A stretch of DNA of 64,000 nucleotides from Pedobacter frigoris (GCF_005116445.1 NZ_SWBQ01000005.1:310001-374000), one strand, 5' to 3'; positions 6,962 through 17,432 are shown, counted from the first letter of the stretch. The notes: generated by a model not told the origin, from the letters alone. Translations and numbers: made by a program.

Positions 6962-9900
6962 ATGCGCAAACAGATTGCTGCCAAATACTATAGCAACCAA
7001 AAAAACAAAAATATGATTAATTATTACTTACTGCAAGCGCGCCGTGATTCCAGGGCGTTCTTAAAATTCATTATTTTAATGAAATTAACGTGTATCATAA
7101 TTTTTATAACCTGCCTCAATGTCTCGGCATCGGTCTTTTCACAGCAAAAGATCAGCCTTGATGTGACCAAAACCAAGCTGAGTAAGGTCTTGAAAATTAT
7201 TGAAGAACAGAGCGATTATCACTTCGTTTACAGTTCGGCAAATGTGCCTGTGAATAAAGATGTTACTTTATCTGTGAAAAACACATTGGTAACAGATGTA
7301 CTCGCCGCAATCTTCAGCAATACCAATCTCAAATATTCCATTTCAAAAGAAGGATTAATTGTAATCAGCAGGAGAAAAGATACTAAGATTACCGGGACCG
7401 TAAAAGACAATGCCGGAGGACCATTGCCAGGAGCCACCGTCCGGGTAAAAGGTTCGGGAGCTGGTTCGTCTACAGATATCAATGGTAGGTTTTCTATCTC
7501 AGTTCCCGCAGGAGCCACTCTTGTCATTTCATTCGCCGGATTTCAAACTAAAGAGATCGCGGTCGACAATAAAACGGATATCGATGTAGTCCTTTTGGAA
7601 GATACCAAGTTGTTAAATGAAGTGGTGGTTACCGCTTTAGGTATCAAAAAGGAACGACGTGCTTTGGGGTATTCTGTTTCACAGGTACAAGGCGAGTCTC
7701 TGACCCAGGCCAGAGAAAATAATGTTGCCAATTCTCTGGTCGGCAAGGTAGCTGGTTTAGATATCAGTTCAACTTCAGGAGGTGCCGGAGCAGCTACAAG
7801 TGTGCTGATCCGCGGTGTGTCCAGTTTGAGCCAGACCAACCAGCCTTTGTATGTAATCAATGGTATTCCAATGGAAAATACGCCGACGGGGCTCAACAAT
7901 CTAAATCCTAACGGGAATAAAGGTAGTCAATGGGACAATGCTCCGGATTTAGGAGATGCAGTTGGCAATTTAAACCCTGATGATATCGAAAGCATTTCTG
8001 TACTAAAAGGCGCAGCAGCCTCCGCATTGTACGGATCAAGGGCTAAAGCTGGTGTTATTTTGATCACCACCAAAAGTGGAAAGGGAAATAGCATAGATTT
8101 TAACAGCAATTATGTTGTAGAACAGGTGATGGATAGAACGGATTGGCAATATGTCTATGGACAAGGTGCCAATGGAGTAAAGTCCGCTGATGCGGCGGCG
8201 GCAGCACAGGTCGGAGGATCTAGCTGGGGAGCCAAACTGGATGGAAGTAATGTAGTTCAGTTCGATGGCGTGGCAAGACCATATTCTGCACAGAAAAACA
8301 ATATAGAAGATTTTTATCGCAGTGGCGGAACCTGGTCAAACACCATTGCATTAAATAAGACATTTGAAGGTGGAACTATTCGTTTCTCTGCCAATGATGT
8401 ACATAATAATTCTGTCGTGCCAAACTCTGGTTTGAACAGGCAGTCATTCAATTTGGTCGGCACATTTGAGCCTATAAAACGTCTTACGATCGATGCCCGT
8501 ACCAATTACATTTTGGAACAGGCAAAAAATCGTCCTATGCTTTCTGACGGAGCAGGTAATGCCAACTATAACGTGGTATTCTTGCCTACCAGTATTGGTG
8601 TTAAAGACCTGAAGCCATGGAAGGATGCGAATGGAAATGAAATCCAGTACAATAAGGGGAACGCATACGCTACAAATCCCTGGTTTGCTGCAAATGAATT
8701 TAGAAATAACACCAAACGCGAACGCGCTATCAGTAGCTTCAGCGCAAAATACATTTTCGACAATGGCTTATTCTTGCAAGGTCGTGCAGGAAGAGATGCT
8801 TATAATGACAGCTATACCAATGTAGTTCCTTCAGGCACTGCTTATTATGCGCCTGGGAAAATAGCCGAACAAAAGACCAAATTTGCTGATGTAAGTACTG
8901 ATATCCTGCTTGGTAAATCATTTACTGTACAGGATGATTTTACCATTACCCCAAATGTTGGTGCAAGCTACAGAAATACGCGGATCAACCAGACTACAAA
9001 CAACGGGACTGATTTTGCGGTATTTGGTATCTATAATATCCTTAATGCAAAAAACAAGTCTGTTGATTATTCGGAGGCAGAATTTGAAACTCAATCTGTC
9101 TATGGTACCCTTGAGCTTTCGTACAGAGATATTTTATACCTGACAGGTAGCGGTAGAAGCGATTGGTTTTCTACACTTGCCACTCCTGGGAAAGATAATA
9201 AATTAAGTGTTTTCTATCCTTCTGTGAGTGGTTCATTTGTGTTTTCAGAACTATATAAGCCAAGCTATTTAAGCTTTGGTAAGTTAAGAGCCGGATATGC
9301 CATTGTTGGTCAGGCAACCGGTCCGTACCAAACCCTACTTACCTATGGTTTCAGAAGTGAAACCTTAAATGGTAATCCATTGGGGGTCATCAGTAATCCA
9401 AGTATTCCCAATCCAAGTCTGAAAGCTTCTAAAGCTACCGAATTGGAGATCGGTACTGAATTGAGGTTCTTTGGTGATCGTCTTAATCTTGATGTGACCT
9501 GGTATAAAAAGCACTCTAAGGATGAAATTTCTACCATAACTACAAGTAGCACGACAGGATATAGCGGAGCTGTACTCAACTCTGGAGAAATCGAAAATAA
9601 AGGAGTAGAGGCCTTAATCTCAGGGGTTGTCATTAAAAATGATGACTTCAACTGGACTTCCTCTATCAATGGAACTTATAATGAGAATACCATACTTTCA
9701 TTAGCTAAAGGAATTACCTCTCAATTGCTGGCAACTTCACGTACCGGGGTGGGATACCTGCAAAATATTCCGGGAATGGCGGCAGCCCAGGTGATGGCTT
9801 ATGATTTTAAATACGATGCCAACGGAGCTATCGTTAAAAATGCGCTGGGTGCACCAGAAAGAGGAGTTTTGAAACCATATGGCTCGGCTTACAATAAATG

Positions 9901-10357
9901 GTTTGCTGGCTGGAACAATGAATTTACTTACAAGGGCATAAATCTTTCATTTCTTATAGACGGTAAATGGGGAGGTAAGGTCTTTTCTGCTACTGATTAC
10001 TATGGATATATATTTGGTTTGCACAAGGCAACCCTTGAAAATCGGGATGCTTTAGGCACTACCGCCGCTAAATTCTATGAAAACACGGCCGACAATGCCT
10101 CTCATAAGTTTGTTCAGGATGCAAGTTTCATTAAATTCAGACAATTGACACTGGGGTACAATTTCCCGGCTAAAATGTTCAATAACAAAATCAAAAGTCT
10201 GAATGTAAGTGTGGTAGGACGCAATCTGTTTATCCTGATGAAGAAAACAGATAACATCGATCCGGAATCAAGTTACAATGCAACATTCCCGGGTTTAGAA
10301 CTTGGAGGTGTTCCTCCAGTGAGAACTTTTGGTTTAAACCTAAGTGTTAAGTTTTAA
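6962..10357 (+). CDS. SusC/RagA-type TonB-dependent outer-membrane receptor (locus 1)
   Basis: The product is about 1131 aa from ATG 6962; ATG 7013 is an equally possible start and lies closer to the signal peptide. A hydrophobic signal ends near SVFSQ. It is followed by an STN domain (about 50-115, signal transfer to FecR), a carboxypeptidase-regulatory-like domain, a plug with the SusC signature VLKGAAASALYGSRA, and a large beta-barrel ending in a terminal aromatic-rich strand. With SusD it forms a TonB-driven importer in the outer membrane. The STN domain fits the upstream sigma/FecR pair. Substrate is not evident, since no enzyme gene follows SusD here. Confidence 0.95.
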   Translation: MRKQIAAKYYSNQKNKNMINYYLLQARRDSRAFLKFIILMKLTCIIIFITCLNVSASVFSQQKISLDVTKTKLSKVLKIIEEQSDYHFVYSSANVPVNKDVTLSVKNTLVTDVLAAIFSNTNLKYSISKEGLIVISRRKDTKITGTVKDNAGGPLPGATVRVKGSGAGSSTDINGRFSISVPAGATLVISFAGFQTKEIAVDNKTDIDVVLLEDTKLLNEVVVTALGIKKERRALGYSVSQVQGESLTQARENNVANSLVGKVAGLDISSTSGGAGAATSVLIRGVSSLSQTNQPLYVINGIPMENTPTGLNNLNPNGNKGSQWDNAPDLGDAVGNLNPDDIESISVLKGAAASALYGSRAKAGVILITTKSGKGNSIDFNSNYVVEQVMDRTDWQYVYGQGANGVKSADAAAAAQVGGSSWGAKLDGSNVVQFDGVARPYSAQKNNIEDFYRSGGTWSNTIALNKTFEGGTIRFSANDVHNNSVVPNSGLNRQSFNLVGTFEPIKRLTIDARTNYILEQAKNRPMLSDGAGNANYNVVFLPTSIGVKDLKPWKDANGNEIQYNKGNAYATNPWFAANEFRNNTKRERAISSFSAKYIFDNGLFLQGRAGRDAYNDSYTNVVPSGTAYYAPGKIAEQKTKFADVSTDILLGKSFTVQDDFTITPNVGASYRNTRINQTTNNGTDFAVFGIYNILNAKNKSVDYSEAEFETQSVYGTLELSYRDILYLTGSGRSDWFSTLATPGKDNKLSVFYPSVSGSFVFSELYKPSYLSFGKLRAGYAIVGQATGPYQTLLTYGFRSETLNGNPLGVISNPSIPNPSLKASKATELEIGTELRFFGDRLNLDVTWYKKHSKDEISTITTSSTTGYSGAVLNSGEIENKGVEALISGVVIKNDDFNWTSSINGTYNENTILSLAKGITSQLLATSRTGVGYLQNIPGMAAAQVMAYDFKYDANGAIVKNALGAPERGVLKPYGSAYNKWFAGWNNEFTYKGINLSFLIDGKWGGKVFSATDYYGYIFGLHKATLENRDALGTTAAKFYENTADNASHKFVQDASFIKFRQLTLGYNFPAKMFNNKIKSLNVSVVGRNLFILMKKTDNIDPESSYNATFPGLELGGVPPVRTFGLNLSVKF

Positions 10358-10375
10358 TTATTTAAAGAAAGAACG

Positions 10376-11971
10376 ATGAAAACGAATATATTCAATAAAT
10401 ATAGCCTGATGATTCTTGTGGGCATTTTAATAACCTTCGGTTGTACCAAGGATTTTAAAGAGATCAATACTAATCCTGTAGCATACGGACCTACCAATTT
10501 TGATCCTAATTACACGCTGACTACTTCACAGTTAACTTATACCGGAAGTATCGATTTTGCATACGATACCTGGAGAGGAAACCTGATTTATGCCTCGACT
10601 ATGATGCAGGGATTGTCGACGGTAGTGAGTTACTGGGCCGGTGATAAATATTTTCTTAATGAAGGCTATACTGCGGCATATTGGGGCAATAGTGCAGTAG
10701 GTGCTTATATAGAACAGGTGAGACCTATAGTAGATGTTGTAGAATTTACAAAAGGAAGCACTAAATATGCTAACGTTCACCATGTAGCGCGTATATGGAA
10801 GGCTTTGGTCTTTGCCCGTATCACCGATTTGTATGGGGATGTTCCTTACTCTGAAGCTGGTCAGGGATTCTATAAAAGTATTTTTACACCAAAATACGAC
10901 AGGCAGCAGGAGATTTATACAGACTTGCTTAAGGAAGTTGATGAAGCAACCAATGCCTTGAATGTGAGTGGCGATAAAGTCACCGGAGATGTGATCTATG
11001 GTGGTGACATCGCAAAATGGAAACGCTTTGGTAATACTTTGCTGGTACGACTGGCCATGCGATTAACTAAGGCTGATGAAAACCTGGCGAAAACCTATGT
11101 GCAAAAAGCAATAGGCAAGACCATGGTCGATAACAGTGATAACGCAACTATAGCTCATGACGTTTCAGGAGCAAGGGTAACTCAGAATAGAAATAGCCAG
11201 GTATTACTTGGAGATGGCGGACAGGAGAACTATTATACCAAATGGTCCAAAACATTTATCGATCTATTAAAAAATGCCGGTGACCCAAGGTTAGAAAAAG
11301 TAGCAGTCACCAAACTTTATCTTGTAGAATCGGGAAAAGATCAGAATGCAGCCTATGTAACAACTCCTGCGGTTCAAAAAGGAATGCCCAATGGAAAGGA
11401 CTTAAGCGGAATTGCAGGAAGGGATATCAGACAAGATGCTGCTTATACGAGCATCGCTGATTATTCTTCGCCAAACCCGGGTATGATCAAGAGAAATGGA
11501 ATTACTTTCATCCTGAGCTTTTCTGAAGGAGAGTTTTTATTAGCAGAGGCCGCCCAAAGGTGGGGTATTGCAGGTTCTGCTGCTGATCACTATAAAGCCG
11601 CATTAAAAGCATCAATCACTTGTCTTGGAAAGTACGATCCATTAATGGTAGTGTCAGACGGGGTTGCAGAGACTTTTGCTAGTGCCAATCCTTACAATGC
11701 AGCCAATGGTCTGCAGATGATCAACACACAATATTGGTTGCATACCAACACCCTGCTTGATTTTTATGAGACATGGGCCAACTGGCGTAGAAGCGGCTTT
11801 CCTGTGCTTGTGCCCGTAGTTTACCCGGGAAATGCTACAGGAGGGACCATACCAAGGAGATTCCCTTATCCTTCGGAAGAAGCCGCAAACAATGGTGTCA
11901 ATTATCAGGCTGCCTCATCAGCGGTACCTGGTGGTGATAAGCTAACCGGCAGAGTATGGTGGGATAAATAA
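10376..11971 (+). CDS. SusD-like_2 surface lipoprotein (locus 1)
   Basis: The product is 531 aa with a lipoprotein signal and Cys23 (TFGCTKD), followed by an EINTNP motif typical of the SusD-like_2 branch. The body has the TPR-rich SusD architecture. It should sit as the lid on the neighbouring SusC barrel at the cell surface and capture ligand. The gap to susC is 18 bp, so the two are co-transcribed. A strong terminator follows, making this the last gene of locus 1. This branch is more distant from classical SusD than the SusD proteins of loci 2 and 3. Confidence 0.92.
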   Translation: MKTNIFNKYSLMILVGILITFGCTKDFKEINTNPVAYGPTNFDPNYTLTTSQLTYTGSIDFAYDTWRGNLIYASTMMQGLSTVVSYWAGDKYFLNEGYTAAYWGNSAVGAYIEQVRPIVDVVEFTKGSTKYANVHHVARIWKALVFARITDLYGDVPYSEAGQGFYKSIFTPKYDRQQEIYTDLLKEVDEATNALNVSGDKVTGDVIYGGDIAKWKRFGNTLLVRLAMRLTKADENLAKTYVQKAIGKTMVDNSDNATIAHDVSGARVTQNRNSQVLLGDGGQENYYTKWSKTFIDLLKNAGDPRLEKVAVTKLYLVESGKDQNAAYVTTPAVQKGMPNGKDLSGIAGRDIRQDAAYTSIADYSSPNPGMIKRNGITFILSFSEGEFLLAEAAQRWGIAGSAADHYKAALKASITCLGKYDPLMVVSDGVAETFASANPYNAANGLQMINTQYWLHTNTLLDFYETWANWRRSGFPVLVPVVYPGNATGGTIPRRFPYPSEEAANNGVNYQAASSAVPGGDKLTGRVWWDK

Positions 11972-11988
11972 TAGAATTAATAATAATA

Positions 11989-12023
11989 AAAAGCCCTTCA
12001 ATAAAAACTGAAGGGCTTTTTTA
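11989..12023 (+). terminator. Rho-independent terminator of uptake locus 1
   Basis: A perfect 12-bp stem (11989-12000 with 12009-12020), an 8-nt loop and a T tract lie 17 bases after the susD stop. This marks the end of the locus 1 transcript. Confidence 0.88.
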
Positions 12024-12094
12024 ATGCTGGCTTTCTTGTAATGCTAACGCAAATCATGTAAATTCACTATTAGATTCATCCTAACACAATCATC

Positions 12095-12982
12095 ATGTCA
12101 AACATTCAGCTGATTATAGAAGAAAGACCAAGTAATATTGGGAATTTTATGGTGGGAAGGTTATTGCCATTTCGAGAAAAAAGAATGGTAGGTCCTTTTG
12201 CTTTTATCGATCATATGGGGCCGGTATCTTTAAATGATTACGAGAATCTTGATGTACCTCCTCATCCGCATATTGGTCTTTCTACGCTAACCTACCTTTT
12301 TGAGGGATCAATCATGCACAAAGACAGTCTGGGCACTGAAGTTGAAATAAAACCCGGACAGGTAAACTGGATGACGGCAGGGAAGGGTATTGTTCACTCT
12401 GAAAGAACACCGGCTTACTTAAGGAATTCTACTAAAGTGATGCACGGATTGCAGATCTGGGTAGCATTACCTAAGCACCTCGAAGAAATGGAGCCCGAAT
12501 TCTTCCATTTCGATGAAGAGGCCATGCCGGTTTGGGAAAAAGATACTGTCAGTTTTAAATTGATTGCCGGGGAAGTAATGGGACATCAGTCGCCGGTGCC
12601 GGTTTATAGTAAACTGTACCTTTTAGAATTAAAATCCAGGACTGCACAAACCATCAGAATAGGAGATGATCTGTTTGGAGAAAGTGCATTGTACATTTTG
12701 GAAGGTGCTATAAAGAGCGAAGAACACACTTTTGGCCCTAAGCAAATCCTCATTGCAAAAGACAGTAAATTATGTGAGTTTGAAATGCAGGAAAACACAA
12801 CCGTTTACATATTTGGTGGAGATGCTTTTCCGGAAGAGAGATTTATCTACTGGAACTTTGTGGCCTCCAGCAGGGAACGCATTGAGGATGCTAAAACAAT
12901 GTGGCTTGAGCAAACTTTTATACCAGTACCTGGCGAAACCGAATTTGTGCCCCTTCCTCTACAGTCTAAAAACGTAAGATAA
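12095..12982 (+). CDS. Pirin-family cupin protein
   Basis: The product is 295 aa with two cupin halves. The N-terminal cupin has the expected metal ligands His57 and His59 (PPHPHIG), His101 and Glu103 (VHSER). Bacterial pirins of this length include quercetin 2,3-dioxygenase-like enzymes and proteins that modulate metabolic enzymes; the actual role here is unknown. It is cytoplasmic. The FMN reductase gene begins 7 bp after its stop, so the pair is co-transcribed, and a redox or quinone-related task for both is plausible but unproven. Confidence 0.9.
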   Translation: MSNIQLIIEERPSNIGNFMVGRLLPFREKRMVGPFAFIDHMGPVSLNDYENLDVPPHPHIGLSTLTYLFEGSIMHKDSLGTEVEIKPGQVNWMTAGKGIVHSERTPAYLRNSTKVMHGLQIWVALPKHLEEMEPEFFHFDEEAMPVWEKDTVSFKLIAGEVMGHQSPVPVYSKLYLLELKSRTAQTIRIGDDLFGESALYILEGAIKSEEHTFGPKQILIAKDSKLCEFEMQENTTVYIFGGDAFPEERFIYWNFVASSRERIEDAKTMWLEQTFIPVPGETEFVPLPLQSKNVR

Positions 12983-12989
12983 AATATAT

Positions 12990-13532
12990 ATGAAAATCCT
13001 AGCATTTGCCGGAAGTACAAGCAGACAATCCATTAATCGTAAACTCGTTCGTCACTCACTTAGTTTTTTCCCGGATAATGACATTACATTCCTGGATCTT
13101 AATGATTTTGAAATGCCGGTATTTTCTGTGGATAAAGAAAAATCCGACGGTTATCCGGAATATGCCCACCAGCTTTTGTCATTGATTGAGGCTGCGGATC
13201 TGGTTATACTTTCTTTGGCTGAACACAATGGAAGTTACAGCACTGCTTTTAAGAATACACTCGACTGGTGTTCCAGGATTAACGGAAAGGTATTTCAGGA
13301 TAAGCCTGTATTTTTAATGAGTACCTCTCCCGGTGGCTTTGGAGGAGGAAATGTAATGGCAGCAGCATTATCCCGGTTTCCAAAGATGGGTGCAAACATC
13401 ATTACTCACTTCTCATTGCCGTCATTTCACCAGAATTTTCAGGAAGAAAATGGAATAGTTAGTGAAGAACTGTCAACCCTGTTCCTCACCGCTATTGATG
13501 AGGTGAAAAACCATTTTGCTACCTACCCGTAA
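12990..13532 (+). CDS. NAD(P)H-dependent FMN reductase, flavodoxin-fold
   Basis: The product is 180 aa. The flavin phosphate loop FAGSTSRQSINRKL is at the N terminus, LSLAEHNGSYS lies in the middle, and a TSPGGFGGG loop follows, as in the NADPH-dependent FMN reductase/azoreductase family. It should reduce FMN or quinone-like acceptors in the cytoplasm. It follows the pirin gene by 7 bp. Its 3' end overlaps the convergent metallophosphoesterase gene by 14 bp, and no hairpin separates the two. Confidence 0.9.
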   Translation: MKILAFAGSTSRQSINRKLVRHSLSFFPDNDITFLDLNDFEMPVFSVDKEKSDGYPEYAHQLLSLIEAADLVILSLAEHNGSYSTAFKNTLDWCSRINGKVFQDKPVFLMSTSPGGFGGGNVMAAALSRFPKMGANIITHFSLPSFHQNFQEENGIVSEELSTLFLTAIDEVKNHFATYP

Positions 13533-14637
13533 GATCGATTACGAATTCATCAAACAGTGCTGCGGATCCATAGTTTTCAAAGGGCATAGTATAATATTCT
13601 CCTTTAATTGTAAAGCGGAAAGGTGTTTTTTCAATGGCTATTTTTAAAAATCCATGACGGTCATCACAATAATTTATAAGCTGGACATTTTCAAGCAATT
13701 CATTGTCAGTTCTATATGTGTTGTCAAATGGATCTGCCAGCTGATGCAGCTCTTCGAAACCTCCCGCACCAGCTACAATAAAAGGAACGCTCTTCCCATC
13801 TTCGTATGTCTTGATGAATCTTTGATAATTGTGTACATGACCGCTAAATATGAGATCAGGTTTTACAGCTGCTGCTGTAAAACATTCTTCCACAAATCGA
13901 ATCATAGGCATACTAGAACCATGATTGAAGTCTGCTGAATATGGCGCATGGTGCATACAAATAATGATTGCTTTTTCAGGGTGCTCGGTTGCCGTATGTT
14001 GTAATTCTTTAATAAACCAGTTTTTTTGCTCCTGTGTAATGTGACCATATTTGGGAACATTTGTGTGCAATCCAATAATAGTAGCGAGGGGTGTTTGCAT
14101 TGTCCAGTAAACATGGGGCTGCGTCTGGCTTTTTCTGATCCGGTTTTCGCCAAAATGTATTGTCCGCGGAACAGTATTGCAAAAAGCTGTATAAAAAGCT
14201 TCAAGGCTGTCATAATTTTCATCCGCATCAGGATTAACGTCAGTGTCGTGATTTCCTGCGATTGCATAAATTGGAGCCGGATATACCTCAAAAGGTTTTA
14301 AGAATTGTGCATCATACTGTTGGGCTTCACCATAATGGTAGACAAGATCACCAAGGTGATACAGGAATGCAGGCTCATCACTTGTGGTTAAAGCATTCTT
14401 ACATTGATTGGTTAGCTGATCAGCCAATCTTTGTTGGGTATCTGCCGATTTAACCCCGCCCGTATCGCCAACCATATGAAAGACGAGCTTCTTAGTTAAA
14501 CTGTCTGCCGGCTGTTCATCAAGTGTCAATCTGTAAGGATAGCTTCCCGCCGGCAAAGGTAGCGGCTGGATTTTATGAAGGTCGTCAATCTGCTCAGTTT
14601 TGAATACGGCAGAGTAAAGAATTTTGGTGCTGATCAT
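13519..14637 (-). CDS. Calcineurin-like metallophosphoesterase
   Basis: The product is 372 aa from ATG 14637 (a GTG at 14661 would add 8 residues). The full motif set is visible: GDTGG, HLGDLVY, GNHDTD, MHHAPYS and SGHVHNYQRF, giving the Asp/Asn/His ligands of a two-metal site as in purple acid phosphatase-like hydrolases. No signal peptide is seen, so it is probably cytoplasmic. The substrate is unknown. It is convergent with the FMN reductase gene and overlaps it. It is divergent from the M13 peptidase gene with a gap of about 180 bp. Confidence 0.9.
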   Translation of the reverse strand: MISTKILYSAVFKTEQIDDLHKIQPLPLPAGSYPYRLTLDEQPADSLTKKLVFHMVGDTGGVKSADTQQRLADQLTNQCKNALTTSDEPAFLYHLGDLVYHYGEAQQYDAQFLKPFEVYPAPIYAIAGNHDTDVNPDADENYDSLEAFYTAFCNTVPRTIHFGENRIRKSQTQPHVYWTMQTPLATIIGLHTNVPKYGHITQEQKNWFIKELQHTATEHPEKAIIICMHHAPYSADFNHGSSMPMIRFVEECFTAAAVKPDLIFSGHVHNYQRFIKTYEDGKSVPFIVAGAGGFEELHQLADPFDNTYRTDNELLENVQLINYCDDRHGFLKIAIEKTPFRFTIKGEYYTMPFENYGSAALFDEFVIDLTGR

Positions 14638-14786
14638 AATGTTATCGCTTTTGGTGATCACAATAAAGTTAACTACCTAATATTAAGACAATATTAAACA
14701 GGCATTATATTCTTTTCCATCGGATTTGGTATGTAAATTTTTCATTCTTTATTTAAGATCAGCATGAATGCTTGCACAGATTTATC

Positions 14787-14794
14787 TAAGTTTG
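14787..14794 (+). promoter_or_regulatory. Bacteroidota -7 element upstream of the M13 peptidase gene
   Basis: TAAGTTTG matches the TAnnTTTG consensus and lies 22 bases upstream of the start codon. No TTTG is found 19-20 bases further upstream, so only half the consensus is supported. Confidence 0.4.
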
Positions 14795-14816
14795 ATTAAA
14801 CACTAACCTAAAATTC

Positions 14817-16862
14817 ATGATGAAGAAAACTAAAAGTCCTTTTAGGATCCCTGTTGTTGCTAGCGCAATATTAATATTTGCAGCCTGCAATAATCCGGAT
14901 AAACAGATGGATCTCCATTCAGGTATCATATTAAAAAATATGGATACCACAGTTGTTCCCGGCGATAATTTTACCGATTATGTAAATGGAATATGGATGA
15001 AAAATACCAAAATGCCTTCAGACAAATCCAGGTATGGGGTAATGGCGATGATAAACGACAAGGCGCAGGAAGATGTGAAGGCGATTATTGAAAATGCGAC
15101 AAAGAGCGGGGGTAAGGATGGTTCTGAAGAACAAAAGATTGGTGATTTTTACGATTCTTATCTAAACACAAAAGTTCGTGATTCTATAGGCCTTGCTCCT
15201 TTAAATGAAGAGTTTAAGAAAATTGAGGCAATCGCTTCGGCAAAGGACCTGACTGCCTATTTCGCGCATGCAAATAAAGTAGGTTATAAAATACCTTTTA
15301 ATGTCAGTGTCAGCGAGGATTTTAAAGATCCAAAACGCTATATGCTATTGACCTGGCAGGGAGGTTTAGGTCTGCCGGACAGAGAATATTATGCTCTTAA
15401 AGATGCTAAATCTGCAGAAATCAGGACTAAATATATTGCACACATTGAGACCATGTTAGGTCTGGCAGGTATTCCTGACGCCAAAGCTAATGCTGCACAG
15501 ATTATGGCACTGGAAACATTGCTCGCATCTAAGCAGATGAAAAAAGAAGAAACCAGAAATATTGCTGGCCTGTATAATAAATACGCGGTGAAGGACTTAA
15601 AAACCCTTACCCCTGATTTCGACTGGAATACCTTATTGTCTGAAGCAGGTATTAAAAATTCAGATAGTCTTGTGGTCACCCAGGTTGCTTATACAAAAGA
15701 CCTCAATGCAATTATTAAGAATACTCCGCTGACTACCTGGAAGACCTATTTGAAATGGAGCGCCGTAACGGGATCTGCTTCTGTTCTGAATTCTGCTCTT
15801 GATCAGGAGAATTTTAATTTCTACTCAAAAACGTTAAATGGTGTAAAAGAACAAAAACCGCAATGGCGCAGGGCGGTTGATGTGGTGAACAGCAATCTTG
15901 GTGAGATGGTCGGTAAACTCTATGTGGAGAAACATTTTTCACGGGAAGCAAAGGATAGGATGCTGAAGCTGGTAGACAATTTATTGAAAGCTTATGAAGC
16001 CAGCATCAAAACATTAGACTGGATGAGTCCTGAAACCAAGAAACAGGCGCTGGATAAAATCAATAAATTCACCCCCAAAATTGGGTATCCTGATAAATGG
16101 AGAGATTACAGCTCACTTAAGATTGTTAAAAATGATCTTTTTGGAAACATGCAGCGTGCTGCCGAATTTGAATACAACCGTACCATAAACAAACTTGGTA
16201 AACCAGTAGATCGTACAGAATGGGGGATGACACCTCAAACGGTAAATGCTTATTATAATCCTCCAATGAATGAAATCGTTTTTCCTGCCGCAATTTTACA
16301 ACCGCCATTTTTTGATATGAACGCAGAAGATGCTGTAAATTACGGGGGAATCGGCGCTGTAATCGGACATGAAATTGGTCATGGTTTTGATGATCAGGGA
16401 AGTACTTTTGATGGAAATGGTGTGATGCGCAATTGGTGGACGGCTAAGGACATGAGTGAATTTAAAAAGCGTACCAACGCACTTATAGCACAATACAGCA
16501 GTTTCAAAGTTTTTCCTGATCTGAATGTAAACGGAGATTTCACATTGGGAGAAAATATCGGGGATCTTGGCGGTTTGAGTATTGCGATTAAAGCTTATAA
16601 AACAAGCCTATCGGATAAGCCATCACCAAAAATGGATGGCTTTACCGGTGAGCAACGCGTATTTATCGGATGGGCACAGGCCTGGTTGAGTAAATCCACT
16701 GATGAGGCTTTAAGGACACAGGTAGGTACTGATCCTCACTCTCCTGCTATGTTTAGGGTAAATGGGGTAGTGAGAAACATCCCTGAATTTTATACTGCAT
16801 TTAATGTAAAACCAACAGATTCCTTATATCTGGCACCAGATAAAAGGGTTAAGATCTGGTAA
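14817..16862 (+). CDS. M13-family zinc metallopeptidase (neprilysin/PepO-like) lipoprotein
   Basis: The product is 681 aa. A lipoprotein signal ends at Cys24 (FAACNNP). The catalytic HEIGH (518-522) and the third zinc ligand region ENIGD (579-583) are intact, and NAYYNPPMNEIVFPA precedes them as in other M13 enzymes. It should cleave oligopeptides in the periplasm or on the outer membrane. Its length fits the family. It stands alone: a bidirectional terminator follows, and the next gene converges on it. Confidence 0.95.
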   Translation: MMKKTKSPFRIPVVASAILIFAACNNPDKQMDLHSGIILKNMDTTVVPGDNFTDYVNGIWMKNTKMPSDKSRYGVMAMINDKAQEDVKAIIENATKSGGKDGSEEQKIGDFYDSYLNTKVRDSIGLAPLNEEFKKIEAIASAKDLTAYFAHANKVGYKIPFNVSVSEDFKDPKRYMLLTWQGGLGLPDREYYALKDAKSAEIRTKYIAHIETMLGLAGIPDAKANAAQIMALETLLASKQMKKEETRNIAGLYNKYAVKDLKTLTPDFDWNTLLSEAGIKNSDSLVVTQVAYTKDLNAIIKNTPLTTWKTYLKWSAVTGSASVLNSALDQENFNFYSKTLNGVKEQKPQWRRAVDVVNSNLGEMVGKLYVEKHFSREAKDRMLKLVDNLLKAYEASIKTLDWMSPETKKQALDKINKFTPKIGYPDKWRDYSSLKIVKNDLFGNMQRAAEFEYNRTINKLGKPVDRTEWGMTPQTVNAYYNPPMNEIVFPAAILQPPFFDMNAEDAVNYGGIGAVIGHEIGHGFDDQGSTFDGNGVMRNWWTAKDMSEFKKRTNALIAQYSSFKVFPDLNVNGDFTLGENIGDLGGLSIAIKAYKTSLSDKPSPKMDGFTGEQRVFIGWAQAWLSKSTDEALRTQVGTDPHSPAMFRVNGVVRNIPEFYTAFNVKPTDSLYLAPDKRVKIW

Positions 16863-16878
16863 GTAGATCACAATTAAG

Positions 16879-16907
16879 AGCCCTGGCCGTAAAGCCGGGG
16901 CTTTTTA
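16879..16907. terminator. Bidirectional terminator between M13 peptidase and CBS genes
   Basis: AGCCCTGGC (16879-16887) pairs with GCCGGGGCT (16894-16902) with one G-T wobble, and T runs follow on the + strand. The two genes converge here, so it can serve the + gene fully and the - gene in part. Confidence 0.8.
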
Positions 16908-16908
16908 T

Positions 16909-17337
16909 TTAACTGCTAATGTAATTTTCCAGCTGAGATATGGTTAATTTCTGGTCAGCGATGATGAACTTAACTACGTCTCCGATTGACACCATTCCCT
17001 GTACTACATTGTCCTGCATGACAGGTAAATGCCGAATGTGTTTCTCCGTCATGATTTCCATGCACAGGTCTATGCTGTCTGCTGGCAATACCGTAATAGG
17101 GTTTGCAGTCATTACTTCTTTGATTGACGTTTCTGCCGATGATTTTCCATGCAAAATGATTTTTCTTGCATAGTCCCTCTCCGTAAAAATCCCACGCAAT
17201 TCAGGCCCCTCCAGAATCAGCAAGGCGCTTATGTTTTTTTCCATCATTAGCTGAAGTGCTTCTAAAACAGATGAGTTTTCTGAAACAGAAAAAATATTAG
17301 AAGGCTTTGTGCCGAGTATTTGTTGTACTGTCTTCAT
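16909..17337 (-). CDS. Tandem CBS-domain protein
   Basis: The product is 142 aa, made only of two CBS motifs (about 15-70 and 80-135), including GIFTERDYARK in the first and HIRHLPV in the second. Such stand-alone Bateman modules bind adenine nucleotides and regulate partners. The partner is not indicated, and the neighbours (M13 peptidase, GH3) are unrelated. It is cytoplasmic. Confidence 0.9.
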   Translation of the reverse strand: MKTVQQILGTKPSNIFSVSENSSVLEALQLMMEKNISALLILEGPELRGIFTERDYARKIILHGKSSAETSIKEVMTANPITVLPADSIDLCMEIMTEKHIRHLPVMQDNVVQGMVSIGDVVKFIIADQKLTISQLENYISS

Positions 17338-17432
17338 AAGCGTTTAAGAATTAGCTATTTAAATTTAATGAAAAAATATTAGATAGCCATGAAGTTCAGT
17401 AAAAATATATTACCCGAAATAAGTAGACGATA